Positions 8,435 through 18,037 of a stretch of DNA of 64,000 nucleotides are shown piece by piece. The translations under genes and the position numbers were made by a program. Each line of letters opens with the position of its first letter. Position 1 is the stretch's first letter. This stretch comes from DASUPK01 sp963848955 (GTDB taxonomy: Bacteria > Actinomycetota > Thermoleophilia > Solirubrobacterales > 70-9), in the NCBI GenBank assembly GCA_963848955.1, contig CAWKFQ010000023.1:224248-288247 (forward strand). Reading direction: 5' to 3'. The notes beneath the pieces were generated by a model that was not told the DNA's origin, did no database searches, and saw nothing but the letters and a program-made list of their open reading frames with translations.

Positions 8435-9050
8435 CTGCCGCGGCCAGGGGCGACAGTCGAGCCCGCCTCCTCGACGCCGCCCGCGACGTCGTGGCCACTG
8501 ACGGGCTGGAGGGCCTGACCCTGCGCGCCATCGCCCGGCGGGCGGGCGTGTCGCACGGGGCGCCCTTGCGCCACTTCCCCACCCTGGCGGCGCTGCTTGC
8601 GGCCGTCGCCGCCGACGGCTTCACCCGCCTGGTCGCCACGATCGACGACCACCTCGACGCCGCCGAAGGCAGCGCCGCCGCACGAGGCACCACGCTCAGC
8701 GCCGCTGGAGCGCATCGCCGTGGCGGGCCGGGGCTACCTCGACTTCGCCGCGCTCGGACCCGGGGGTGTTCGAGGTGACGTTCCGGCGCGAACGCGTCGA
8801 CGTCAACGATGCCGACTATCGGGACCAGGGCTACCGCTCGTTCCGGCAGCTCGTGACCCTGGTCGAGGGCGCCCAGGCCGAGGGATGGCATGCCGACCAG
8901 CCGGCCGAGGCCCTGGCCCGCGTGCTGTGGGCGCATGTCCACGGCCTGGCGGTGCTGTCACTGCACGGCGCGTTCGAAGGTGTCGTCGGAGACGACGCCC
9001 TGGACGACCTCCATCAGCTGTCGCTCGAATTGTCGCTCGGGTCGGGTGGT
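8431..9050 (+). CDS. TetR-family regulator with WHG-type C-terminal domain; two frameshifts, approximate end
   Basis: Starts at GTG 8431, overlapping the previous stop. The helix-turn-helix is intact: RARLLDAARDVVATDGLEG, LTLRAIARRAGVSHGAPLRHF. The frame then moves near 8690 (LERIAVAGRGYLDFAALGPG) and again near 8765 (FEVTFRRERVDVNDADY), after which the ligand-binding part continues with RVLWAHVHGLAVLSLHGAF, the WHG signature. No in-frame stop appears before it overlaps the 3' end of the convergent helicase, so the end is an estimate. It is the natural candidate to bind the twin palindrome at 7987 and to control both its own operon and the hydratase. Confidence 0.75.
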
Positions 9051-11820
9051 CGCGCCTCGGTCACGGAGGCCTCGCACGAGCGACACCAGCTCGTCACCGT
9101 AGGCCGCCAGCTTGGCCGGACCGATGCCGGGACACGCGGCCAACGCCGCCCGATCCGTGGGCCGGCGCGCGGCGATGCCGACCAGGTGGCGGTCGTGGAT
9201 CACGACGAACGCCGGCACCCCGTCGGCTCGGCTCCGTTCCCGTCGCCACTCGCGCAGCGCCGCCTCGACGCGGGCCGCCTCGGGATCGGGCGGGACGGCC
9301 TGGTGCGGGGGCACGTCCACCCGCCGCCGGGCCGGGCCGGGCGGCTCGGCTTCGACGCCGTGTCCTCCGCTCTTGGCGGCTGCGCCGCCGGGCCGCTCGG
9401 GCCCTGGCATCGGCTCGGCCGCCACCTCCTCCGGGGTGGCGTCGTCGTCGAGCTCGGCCAGGAACGGCGAGGGGCGGGACGCGTCCGCCAGCACCGCCAC
9501 CTCGTCGATGGCGCGGGTGATGGCGACGTGGAACACCCGGCGCTCTTCCTCGAGCGCGGCCCGGCCTTGCGAGAGGCGATGCGGCATGATCCCGTCGGTC
9601 GCACCGAAGACCACGACCCGCTGCCATTCCCTGCCCTTGACCCGGTGGATGGTCGAGAGGACGACGCCCGCGTCGTCGCCGGGCCGGTTCAGCGCGCCCC
9701 GCAGCCACGGCTCGAACCCGCCGGGATCGGGGTGGAGATCGGCCACCTGGAGCAGGGCCTCGAGGTCGTCGCGGTGGGATTCTCCGGCCACGCCCGTGGC
9801 GTCGAGCAGATCGACGGCCTGGCCCAGGCCGACGGTGTCGCGGACGTGCTCGAGCACGCTGCCGGGTGCTGCCGGAGCCTGCCAGGGCGGACAGCTTGGC
9901 CAGGTCGCTCGCCAGGCCGTCGACCTTCCCGGCCACCTTGACGTCATCGATGCGACCGGCGGCCCGCTGAACGTCGTCGATCGAGCGACATCGGGCGAAC
10001 CAGCGCTCGATCCAGTTGGGCAGGCCCCGGCTGGGTCGCCGGTACACCTCGATCAGGTCGCGAGGATCGATGCGGTCGGCGTCGGCCGCGATCCGCAGGT
10101 AGGCGAGCGCAGCGCGCAGCCCGGTCCGGGTCAGCACGTCGGGGCGCAGGATCGAGGCGATGGGCATGCCGGCCTCGACGAGCGCCACATGGGGGGCGAG
10201 CAGTAGCGATCCGACCCGGGCGAGCACCGCGACATCGCGGGGCTGCGCCGCGCCATCGTCGGCCAGCCAGGCCCGCACCACGTCCACCAGCTCGGTCGCG
10301 CCCGCCTGGGGCACGTGGCGCCGCACCCGAAACCCCTCGGGGCCGCCGGCACCGTCGACCACCGCCGAGCCCGCGCGCCCGGCGCGGATCCGCTTGGTGA
10401 CCCGCACGCGGTTGCGGCTCAGGAGGTGGCGCGCGGCATCGACCACCGCCGGCGGGCACCGGTAGTTGACCTCGAGGGCGTGCTCGGCGGCAGCGGGGAA
10501 GTAGCGGCCGAACTCGGTGAGAAACCGCGGCGATGCCCCGGCGTGCCCGTAGATCACCTGGTCGTCGTCGCCGACCCCGAACACGTCGAAGCGCGGGGTC
10601 GACAGCAGCCGGATGAGCAGCACGTGCGCCGGTGTGAGGTCCTGGAACTCGTCGACCAGGAGATGCCGGTGACGAGACTGCTGCGCCCGTCGGAACGCCC
10701 CATCGCCCAGCAGCAGCTCGATGGCCAGCAGCACCTGCTCGTCGAAATCGACGACGCCCCGGCGGCGGAGCTCGGCGCGGTAGGCGGGGAACGCGTCGGC
10801 CAGCCCGGGCACGTCGCCGCGCTCGTCCTCGACGTCGATGGGGTCGCGCAGCCCCAGCCGAACGGCGGACAGCGCGTCGAGGTAGGGCGCCAATGGGTCG
10901 GTGTTGAGGCGGCGGGCCCCCCGGGGAACCAGCGGCTCGAGCAACCCGCGGACTTCGCGTACGTCGAGCACCTCGGGCCGGCGACCGAGGCCGCTGGCCA
11001 CGAGCTCATACCCGAGGGCGTTGAGGGTCAGGATGCGGGCGCCCAACCCCGGCGTGCGGGCCACCATCTCGTCGCGGGCCTTGCGGTTGTACGCCACCGC
11101 CACCACGCCCTCGGGCTCGTACCCGCGGGCGACGACGAGGTGGCGCAACCGTTCGGTCAGCACCCGGGTCTTGCCCGACCCCGCCGGCGCGATGACGCGG
11201 GCCGGCCCGGCACCGTGGTTCACGGCCTGGCGCTGGTCCGTGGCGAGTTGGCGATCGGTAGGACCGCCATCGCGGGCGGGGACCGGTGTGAGCAACCCCC
11301 GGTCGATCGACTCGGCGTGCACGACCGCGACCCCGCCGACGTCTCGGGGACCGCGGTCGCCCCGTGGCCCGCCGTCGATCCACGCTGGCGTGCCGTCGGG
11401 CAGCAGCACGTCGGCAGCAGCGCGATCGATCGCGTCACCGTCCAGGGACGTGGCGCCGAGACGTTGCGCCTTGCGTGCCCACCACCACACCGGCTCGCCA
11501 TCGCGAGCGTCGTAGGTGTTGGCCCACACCAGGAAGTGGAGCCGGTCGTGCCAGAGCTCGAACCCTGGGTCCAACCGCCACGGTTCGGCCACCTCGATGT
11601 CTGGTGCCTCCCGGAACCGGGCGGGATCGACGGCCAACCTCACCACCACCGCCCTCCGCCCGGCCCACGCCCCATGCAGGTCGGCGACGACGCCGGCGGG
11701 ATCGGCGAGCGCGTCGTCGTCGACGAGGACTTCCGGGGCGGCGGCCCACAGCCGGGGCACGGGGTCACCGGCGTTGACGACAACGCCGCGACCGAGCGCG
11801 ACAGGCAGCAAAGCGGGCAC
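8958..11820 (-). CDS. UvrD/PcrA-like superfamily 1 DNA helicase with C-terminal HRDC domain; one frameshift
   Basis: About 950 residues from GTG 11820. An N-terminal nuclease-like or accessory region (~200 residues) precedes the ATPase core: Walker A APAGSGKTRVLTE, motif II LLVDEFQDLTP, motif III GVGDDDQVIYGHAGA, motif IV EVNYRCPPAVV. The frame shifts near 9870 and continues with motif V STIHRVKGREWQRVVVFG and motif VI EERRVFHVAITRA. An HRDC-like end follows (PAFVVIHDRHLVGIAARR, LAACPGIGPAKLAAYGDEL). It unwinds DNA with ATP, probably in repair. The annotated stop at 8958 makes it overlap the convergent TetR gene by about 90 bases; a frame error at the 3' end could hide an earlier stop. Confidence 0.87.
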
Positions 11821-11867
11821 GCCGGCCAGGCTAGGCAGGCCCTGTGACAGCGAAGGTGGAGGGAGGG

Positions 11868-12638
11868 TCAGTCGCCGCCGGTCTCGCCGGCCTCGGCGAT
11901 GTCGGCCGGGACGGTGGCGGGCTCGATGTCGATGTCGTAGCCGTTGCGCTGGGCCAGGGCCCGGTACTCGTTTATCTCGCCTGCCTGGTTGCGGGCGATG
12001 CGGGCGGCGAGCTCCCGGACGTCCTCGTCCCCGGCGTTGCCGAAGGCGTACTCGGCCATGTGCAGCCCGCCCCGGTGGTGGTCGGCCATGAGGTCCAGGA
12101 ACAGGGCGTCCAGTTCGGTGCCGCTGGCGTCCTGCAGCTGGTCCAGCTGCTCGTCGGTGAGCAGGCCGGGCATCTGCTCCACCGGCACCGGCATGTCCAT
12201 CCAGGCCATGGCCTGGTCGGAGCGATCGCTGCGCGAGTAGCCCCAGTCGTCGAGCATCTGGCTCATCACACCGATCTCGTAGCCCTGGAAGACGAGGATC
12301 TCCCGGGCATAGCTGCGCACGGTCGGGTCCTCGCCGTTGGCGACCACCAGGGTCGCCACGCCCAGGGCCTGGTCGTGGTGCGTGAGCATGTCCTGAAGGA
12401 ACCCGACGTCGACCGATCCCTCGCCCGGGGGGCGGTCACGGGCGACCACCATTCCGATGGCGATCCCCAGGAACACCAGCGCCGCCGCCAGGATCGCCTG
12501 CTTGGCCCAGCCCAGCCGCCGGGCGAGATCGGCGTCGGCGTCTGCGTCATCGTCGTCGGGGACCTCGCCCCGACCACCGTTCTCTGCCGCGACGACGGAC
12601 CAGGGGCGCGCGTCCGTGGTCACCTCGTCGTCATCCAT
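11868..12638 (-). CDS. Membrane-anchored DUF305 protein
   Basis: A 256-residue protein with an acidic N-terminus, one membrane helix (AILAAALVFLGIAIGMVVA, near residues 50-70) and an outward-facing DUF305 four-helix domain. The two paired family motifs are FLQDMLTHHDQALGVA and FLDLMADHHRGGLHMAEYA, each with a His-His pair that could bind metal. DUF305 proteins are ferritin-like and often occur near copper or metal genes, but function is not established. The C-terminus ends in an acidic tail EAGETGGD. The gene follows the helicase start by about 47 bases, and could share a transcript with it. Confidence 0.85.
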   Translation of the reverse strand: MDDDEVTTDARPWSVVAAENGGRGEVPDDDDADADADLARRLGWAKQAILAAALVFLGIAIGMVVARDRPPGEGSVDVGFLQDMLTHHDQALGVATLVVANGEDPTVRSYAREILVFQGYEIGVMSQMLDDWGYSRSDRSDQAMAWMDMPVPVEQMPGLLTDEQLDQLQDASGTELDALFLDLMADHHRGGLHMAEYAFGNAGDEDVRELAARIARNQAGEINEYRALAQRNGYDIDIEPATVPADIAEAGETGGD

Positions 12639-12725
12639 GGCTCAACATGGTGGCACCTGATCTGGCGGATTCCGCCCCCAGCGGGTTCGGCGGATCCACC
12701 CCATGCCCGCGGGCCGCCCTGCGGA

Positions 12726-13406
12726 TCAGTCCGAGCGCTGGTAGCGCCAGCCGGCGGGCTCCATGACCAGGCGGTGCCGGGGCCCGGCGGCCGTGAGGTC
12801 GCCCGAGTCGTAGCCGGCGTCCGGTGCCCACACAGCCACGAGGACGCCGTCGTCGTCGACCATGTGGGTGCTGAAGCGTTCGAGGTCATGGCCACGGGCC
12901 TCGGCCAGGGCGGCCGCGGTGTCGGGCGGGTCGACGAGGCGGTGGAGGGTGACCCACGTGGGCGGGACCATCTTGATCTCCCCCGCCCGGTGGCGTTCGA
13001 GCGCGGCGGACGGGGTGGTCCAGACGTGGTCCCCGATCTCACCGCCGTCGACGATCACATCTGCGGCCCCGGCCGGCAGCGCAGCAAGGAAGAACCAGGT
13101 GGCGAAGCGCCGAGGCGCCTCGGGCGGTGGGAACCAGTGGGCGAACGGCAGCAATTCCGTGGCGTCGAGCAACAGGCCGGTCTCCTCGTGGGCCTCGCGC
13201 ACCGCCGCTCGCCGCACTCCCTCGAACCCGTCGCCGTCGGCCGACTCGACCCGGCCGCCCGGGAACACCCACAGCCCGCCGAATGCCTGGCCCTTCGTCT
13301 TGCGCAGCATGAGGCACTCGAGCCCGCCCGCGCCGTCACGCACGAGAACCACGGTGGCGGCGTCGACCACCGGGGTGTCGCCGGTGCCCGTGAGGACGTC
13401 TTTCAT
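12726..13406 (-). CDS. Nudix hydrolase
   Basis: A 226-residue protein with a complete Nudix box between residues ~50 and 75: GGRVESADGDGFEGVRRA followed by AVREAHEETGL, giving the REUXEE metal-binding core. The preceding strand (TVVLVRDGAGGLECLMLRKT) and the PPTWVTLHRL segment resemble NUDT19/CoA-type Nudix proteins, which cleave nucleoside-diphosphate-linked substrates; the substrate here is not known. Start ATG 13406 (MKDVLTGTGDTP). It is divergent from the CBS-domain gene with a 282-base gap that holds a small palindromic repeat. Confidence 0.88.
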   Translation of the reverse strand: MKDVLTGTGDTPVVDAATVVLVRDGAGGLECLMLRKTKGQAFGGLWVFPGGRVESADGDGFEGVRRAAVREAHEETGLLLDATELLPFAHWFPPPEAPRRFATWFFLAALPAGAADVIVDGGEIGDHVWTTPSAALERHRAGEIKMVPPTWVTLHRLVDPPDTAAALAEARGHDLERFSTHMVDDDGVLVAVWAPDAGYDSGDLTAAGPRHRLVMEPAGWRYQRSD

Positions 13407-13523
13407 CCCAGCAGGATGTCAGGGCGGGGCGCTGGTCGCGCCATCGGCAGGCCCGAGGGTCACGACGGCGCGGGCCCGGGCGACGTCGATGGGAACGATC
13501 GGCAAGGCAAGTCAGCACCTCTT

Positions 13524-13561
13524 GTGGGGCTGCGCCCCACACCCATCGCCGCCGGGCGCGC
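13524..13561 (+). repeat. Short palindromic dispersed element (copy A)
   Basis: GTGGGGCTGCGCCCCAC (13524-13540) forms a 7-bp stem with a 3-base loop, followed by ACCCATCGCCGCCGGGC. The same hairpin plus flank (GGGGCTGCGCCCC, then ATCGCCGCC) occurs on the minus strand at 43697 inside the hpnG coding region. The rest of this 282-base divergent gap shows no gene; the only clear site in it is the AAGGAGGT ribosome site of the next gene. Confidence 0.5.
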
Positions 13562-13688
13562 TGGCGCACGCGCCGTCGGCCTGCAGTGCTCGCTTGGTTC
13601 GCACTTCAGCGGGCATATCGACATCATCCTGTGGGCGACAACGCGCGATGGGTGTGGAAAAGTTGGGCTGAGGCAAGGAGGTGGTCCC

Positions 13689-14135
13689 GTGCTGATCGAG
13701 CACATCCTCTACGGCAAGGGTCGCGACGTGGCCACGATCGGTCCCGACGCCTCGGTCGCCGAGGCCGTGGCACTCCTGCGGGAGCACAACGTCGGAGCGC
13801 TGGTCGTGATGGACGCCGAGCCGCACATCGTCGGCATCCTGTCGGAGCGCGACATCGTGCGGGCGCTCGCCGAGGAGACGACCGATCACACGTCGATCCT
13901 GGAGCGGCAAGTGTCCGACCTCATGACGAGCGAGGTGGCGACCTGCGGCTCGCGTTCATCGGTCAACGACCTCATGCGGATCATGACCGACCGCCGCATC
14001 CGCCACGTGCCCGTCGTCGACGACGGTGTCCTCAACGGCATCGTGAGCATCGGCGACGTCGTCAAGTCCCGCATCGGCGAGCTCGAGACCGAAGCCGGCA
14101 CGCTGCACGACTACCTCTCCTCGGGCCGCACGTGA
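13689..14135 (+). CDS. Two-CBS-domain protein
   Basis: A 148-residue protein made of a single CBS pair (Bateman module). CBS1 spans residues ~8-65 (TIGPDASVAEAVALLREHNV, VVMDAEPHIVGILSERDIVRAL) and CBS2 ~75-130 (VATCGSRSSVNDLMRIMTDR, HVPVVDDGVLNGIVSIGDVV). Stand-alone CBS pairs bind adenine nucleotides and act as energy or redox sensors on partner proteins; no partner is evident here. The GTG start is fixed by an excellent AAGGAGGT ribosome site five bases upstream. It is convergent with cobO. Confidence 0.9.
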   Translation: MLIEHILYGKGRDVATIGPDASVAEAVALLREHNVGALVVMDAEPHIVGILSERDIVRALAEETTDHTSILERQVSDLMTSEVATCGSRSSVNDLMRIMTDRRIRHVPVVDDGVLNGIVSIGDVVKSRIGELETEAGTLHDYLSSGRT

Positions 14136-14158
14136 CGGTGCCGGCCCATAGGCCGTGA

Positions 14159-14683
14159 TCAAAACTCGATGCCCTTGAGGGCCGAGATACCGGCGTCGTA
14201 GGCGTGCTTCACCTTGCGCATCTCGGTCACGGTGTCGGCCACCGCGACCAGCTCATCGGGGGCGTCCCGTCCCGTGGCCACCACGCTGGTGCGGGGTGCC
14301 CGGCTCCGGACCGTCTGGGCAACCTCCGACGAGTCGACCCAGCCGAAGTTCATCGGGTACGTGACCTCGTCGAGGATGAGCAGGTCGTAGTCGCCCGACG
14401 TGAGCATGTCGGCCGCCACCTTCCACGCCTCGCGGCCCAGCTCGGCGGTGCGCTCGAGGTCGGTCGACTCCCACGTGAAGCCGTCACCCAGCGTGTGCCA
14501 TTCGATGCCGAGCTGGTCGGCGAGCTTCCGCTCCCCGGTCTTCCACTTGCCGCCCTTGACGAACTGCACCACGCCGACCCGCCAGCCCCGGGCCCAACCG
14601 CGGACCATCACGCCGAAGGCGGCCGACGACTTCCCCTTCCCGTGACCGGTGTTGACGAGAACGATGGACTGGGCGCGGGCCAT
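14159..14683 (-). CDS. cobO: Cob(I)yrinic acid a,c-diamide adenosyltransferase
   Basis: A 174-residue CobO/BtuR-type enzyme that transfers the adenosyl group of ATP to cob(I)alamin precursors. The N-terminal P-loop NTGHGKGKSSAAFG, the segment VVQFVKGGKWKTGE, and LLILDEVTYPMNFGW are all family hallmarks, and the length is normal. ATG at 14683 is preceded by nothing better. It is divergent from cobQ with only 29 bases between the two starts, so the promoters must overlap; I looked for a cobalamin riboswitch there and the space is too small. Confidence 0.92.
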   Translation of the reverse strand: MARAQSIVLVNTGHGKGKSSAAFGVMVRGWARGWRVGVVQFVKGGKWKTGERKLADQLGIEWHTLGDGFTWESTDLERTAELGREAWKVAADMLTSGDYDLLILDEVTYPMNFGWVDSSEVAQTVRSRAPRTSVVATGRDAPDELVAVADTVTEMRKVKHAYDAGISALKGIEF

Positions 14684-14712
14684 GTTGTGGAGACTAGGGG
14701 CGCAGGTCGGCC

Positions 14713-16227
14713 ATGAGGGGCGGACTGCTGGTGTGCGGGACCGGCAGCGACGCCGGCAAGTCGTTCGTGGTGGCCGGGCTCTGCCGGCTCCTGGCCGCCC
14801 GCGGGGTGAAGGTCGCACCCTTCAAGGCGCAGAACATGGCGCTCAACGCCGCCGTCACCGCCGACCGCTCCGAGATCGGGCACGCCCAGTGGGTGCAGGC
14901 GCTGGCCGCCGGCGTGGAGCCAGAGGCCGCCATGAACCCCGTCCTGCTGAAGCCCACCGGCGAGCGCGCCAGCCAGGTGATCGTCATGGGGAGGCCGATC
15001 GGCGTGCAGTCGGCGGGCGACTACCACGCCTCCAAGCGCGACCTCCTGCCGGTGGTGCTCGGCGCTCTCGCCGACCTGCGATCCCGCTACGACGTCGTCA
15101 TCTGTGAGGGGGCCGGCAGCCCGGCCGAGATCAACCTGCTCGACCGCGACATCGTCAACCTGCCCCTGGCGCACGCCGCCGGGCTGCGGGCCATCGTGGT
15201 CGGCGACATCGATCGCGGCGGGGTGTTCGCGGCGCTCCACGGCACCGTCGACCTGCTGCCCGCGCACCTGCGGAAGCTGGTGCGCGGCTTCGTCGTCAAC
15301 CGGCTGCGTGGCGATCCCGACCTCCTCGGCGACGCCTGCGCCGACCTCGAACGGCGCTGCGGCGTTCCCACCCTCGGCGTGATCCCCCACATCCCGGGTG
15401 CGGACATCGACGCGGAGGACTCCCTCACTCTCGACCGGTTCGTGGGCGACTCGTCGCCCGGGGTGGCCGTCGACGGCGACGTGCTCGACGTGGCGGCGAT
15501 CAGGTGGCCGCGGGTGTCGAACGCCGGCGACATCGATCCGCTGCGGGTCGAGCCCTACGTGGCGGTCCGTTGGGTGCGGTCGCCGGCCGACCTGGGCCGC
15601 CCCGACCTGGTGGTGCTGCCGGGGTCGAAGGACACCCGAGGCGACCTGGCCTGGTTCCGCTCGACTGGACTGGCCGCAGCCGTGGACCGCGCGGCACGTG
15701 GCACCACCACCGTCGTGGCGGTGTGCGCCGGCGTGCAGATGCTGGGCGGAAGGATCGACGACCCGGGTGGCGTCGAGGGTCCCGCCGGCGCCGACACGGG
15801 TTTGGGCTGGCTGCCGCTGGCGACACGGTTCGACGGCAACAAGGTGCTGGACCGGCCCGCCGGCTTGGCCGTGGCGGGACCCGGTGCGGGGCAGCGGGTC
15901 TCCGGCTACCGGATCCACCACGGGCGCGTGCGGCCGGCCGGCGTGGCGGTCCCCTGGCTGGTGGCGGACGGGGGCGAGGTGCTCGGCTGGCGCGCGGGCG
16001 GCGTGTGCGGCACGACGTTGCACGGCCTGCTGGAGGACGACGGCTTCAGGGACGCGATGTTGCGATGGATCGCCGACCGGTCCGGCAAGCGCTGGCGGCC
16101 GGGCAACGTGCGCTTCGCCGAGGCCCGGTCGGCCCGGTTCGACCGCATCGCCGCCGCGATCGAGGCCCACGTCGACCTCGACCGCCTCTGCGCGCTCATC
16201 GAGGAGGCGGAGACCGAACTTCCCTGA
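14713..16227 (+). CDS. cobQ: Adenosylcobyric acid synthase
   Basis: A 504-residue glutamine-dependent amidotransferase that amidates four side chains of adenosylcobyrinic a,c-diamide. The N-terminal dethiobiotin-synthetase-like P-loop is CGTGSDAGKSFVVAGL, followed by PFKAQNMALNA and CEGAGSPAEINL. The C-terminal class I glutaminase carries the nucleophile cysteine in VVAVCAGVQMLGG and the histidine in GYRIHHGRV. All expected landmarks are present and the frame is unbroken. It is divergent from cobO and is followed by the chelatase-like ATPase 59 bases downstream, probably in one operon. Confidence 0.94.
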   Translation: MRGGLLVCGTGSDAGKSFVVAGLCRLLAARGVKVAPFKAQNMALNAAVTADRSEIGHAQWVQALAAGVEPEAAMNPVLLKPTGERASQVIVMGRPIGVQSAGDYHASKRDLLPVVLGALADLRSRYDVVICEGAGSPAEINLLDRDIVNLPLAHAAGLRAIVVGDIDRGGVFAALHGTVDLLPAHLRKLVRGFVVNRLRGDPDLLGDACADLERRCGVPTLGVIPHIPGADIDAEDSLTLDRFVGDSSPGVAVDGDVLDVAAIRWPRVSNAGDIDPLRVEPYVAVRWVRSPADLGRPDLVVLPGSKDTRGDLAWFRSTGLAAAVDRAARGTTTVVAVCAGVQMLGGRIDDPGGVEGPAGADTGLGWLPLATRFDGNKVLDRPAGLAVAGPGAGQRVSGYRIHHGRVRPAGVAVPWLVADGGEVLGWRAGGVCGTTLHGLLEDDGFRDAMLRWIADRSGKRWRPGNVRFAEARSARFDRIAAAIEAHVDLDRLCALIEEAETELP

Positions 16228-16235
16228 GCACGACG

Positions 16236-16265
16236 GCCTGTTACCTGCTAAGTAAGCGAACAGGC
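16236..16265 (+). other. Small inverted repeat between cobQ and the chelatase gene
   Basis: GCCTGTT (16236-16242) and AACAGGC (16259-16265) form a 7-bp stem with a 16-base loop, 21 bases before the next start. There is no T-run, so this is a weak candidate for an attenuator or operator rather than a clear terminator. Confidence 0.3.
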
Positions 16266-16286
16266 AGGCTGGGAGGAGCTGCGGTC

Positions 16287-17665
16287 ATGATCGGCGACGC
16301 ACGGCGAGCGGATCCGGCGCGGCGATTCCCCTTCTGCGCGGTGATCGGCCAGCCCGACGCGCAGCTGGCGCTGCTGCTGGCGGCCATCGATCCGGCCATC
16401 GGCGGTGTGCTGCTGCGGGGCGACAAGGGATCGGCCCGCTCGACTCTGGCCCGCGGGCTCGCCGGCCTGCTGCCCGGTGCGGCCCGGTTCGTCGACGTGT
16501 CGCTCGGCGTCACCGAGGACCGCGTGCTCGGCTCGCTGGACACCGCCCCGGGCCCGACCGACGGCGAGACCCAGTTCCGCGCCGGGTTGCTCGCGGCCGC
16601 CCACGGCGGCGTCCTCCATCTCTCCGCCGTCAACCTGCTGCCCGAGCATCTCGTCGAGGTGCTCCTCGACGTGGCGACCTCTGGTGTCAACCGCGTGGAG
16701 CGCAACGGCATCTGGCACGAGCATCCCGCCCACGTCGTGCTCGTGGCGTCGATGGACCCCGATGCCGGGGAGCTGCGCCCGCAGCTCGTCGACCGGTTCG
16801 GGCTGTCGGTGGACGTCACGACTCCGACCGACCCGGCAATCCGGGCCGAGGTGGTCCGCAGGCGGTTGACGCACGACTCGGGTGGGCTCGTGGACGGCCA
16901 CGAAGGCGACATCGTGCTGCGGGCCCGCCTCGCGGCCGCCCTGCCCGCCGACCTGCCCACGTCGGTGGTGGACCTCGCCTGCCACCTGGCCGCCGGCTTG
17001 GGCGCCGAGGGCCTCCGCGGTGATCTGGTGCTGTGCCGGGCGGCCGCCGCCTTCGCCGGCTGGGAGGGGCGCTCGATCACCACCGAGACCGACCTCGAGC
17101 GCGTGGCGCCGCTGGCACTCGGGCACCGGCGCCGGCGTCGCCCCTTCCACCCACCCGCCCTAGCGCCAGGCGAGCTCGAACGGGCGCTGGGCGCCGCCCG
17201 CGACGCGTTCGTGACCGTTCGCAACGGCGCGGGCGGCGGCGGTGCCGATGAGGCGGCCGGCGAGCCGAGCCCCGCCACGAGCCGAGCCCCCACGAGCCGA
17301 GCCGCCCGACCGAGCCGAGCCACCCCACGAGCCGAGCCCCCGAGCCACCGACGAGCCGAGCACCGACGAGCCGAGCACCGACGCTGACCAGTCCATGACC
17401 GCAGCCGCCGCCTCGGGCACCTCGGACGCCACCGACGATCCGCCGGTTGACGAGGCCATCGACGGGGAGGGTGACGCCGGGCGACGCCGCTCGCAACCCC
17501 GTCGGAACCGGACTGGATGAGCCCGCGACGCCCGAGGTCGACAGCGGCGAGCCGTCGGCGAGCGCAGGCGCCGGCGGCGAGGCACCCAATGGCGCCGACG
17601 ACGTCGCGGTGAAGCCTCCGCCGCCGTCCGCGAGCACCGGCGAACCAGCCGCCCAGGGGAGCTAG
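16287..17665 (+). CDS. Magnesium-chelatase ChlI-like AAA+ ATPase with a long low-complexity tail; tail frame uncertain
   Basis: ATG 16287 follows a GGGAGGAG ribosome site. Residues 1-~300 form a ChlI/BchI-type AAA+ domain: AVIGQPDAQLALLLAAI, Walker A-like LLRGDKGSARSTLARG, VLGSLDTAPGPTDGET, VLHLSAVNLLPEHLVEVLLD, and LRPQLVDRFGLSVDV. Such ATPases drive metal insertion into tetrapyrroles, and the position after cobQ suggests cobalt chelation. The frame that carries the AAA+ domain stops at 17387, but Pro/Glu/Asp/Thr-rich coding continues in two other frames to a stop at 17665, so one or two indels are likely in the repetitive ACGAGCCGAGC tract. Chelatase partners usually place an acidic proline-rich linker before a VWA domain; no VWA domain follows here. 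Confidence 0.78.
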
Positions 17666-17755
17666 CGCCTCGGCCGGTGCCAGGCGTAGCCACTTCGTCC
17701 AGGAAGTCGTGGCCGGCGGGCGATCGGCCAGATCGGCGGGGCGCCGGACGCCCCC

Positions 17756-17937
17756 GGTGGCCGGTGCCGGGGGAGACGACACCGGCCGCCCTCAGGGGAT
17801 GAGGCGGCCGTGTCCCGCACGGCCCGCCCGCGAGGGCCGGTCACCCGCCAAGCGACCGACCCTCACGACCGTGCGAGACACGGCCTGACCTTCGATCCCG
17901 AGCACCCTCCAGCGTGACCGCCTGAGAGGGTGCTCGG
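17756..17937. other. Cluster of nested inverted repeats, candidate structured RNA (gene-free stretch 17666-18037)
   Basis: This 370-base gap has no credible gene. Its centre is a long hairpin: 17806-17822 pairs with 17869-17885 (17 bp, one C-A mismatch), and inside it 17832-17842 pairs with 17854-17864 (11 bp, one C-A mismatch). Both mismatches become G-U pairs in RNA from the minus strand. Flanking it are GCCGGTG/CACCGGC (about 17758-17788), CGGCCGCC/GGCGGCCG (17783-17810, competing with the main stem), and a perfect 12-bp stem CCGAGCACCCTC (17898-17909) with GAGGGTGCTCGG (17926-17937). The block lies upstream of the BTAD regulator. Confidence 0.5.
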
Positions 17938-18037
17938 GTTGCCGGCCGCAGTCGAACACGGGCGGATCAGCCCGGCGTTAGTTGCGCCCGCAGGACGCCG
18001 GGTGGGGACCCTGGCCTCGTCACTAGAGTTGCGGCCT

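Noticed and set aside
14684..14712. A cobalamin riboswitch between cobO and cobQ
   Set aside because: Only 29 bases separate the two starts, too short for a B12 riboswitch, and no B12-box-like sequence is present.
17662..17844. A 60-residue minus-strand frame in the gap after the chelatase gene
   Set aside because: No start context, arginine-rich composition, and it overlaps the strong inverted repeats, so it is not believed to be coding.
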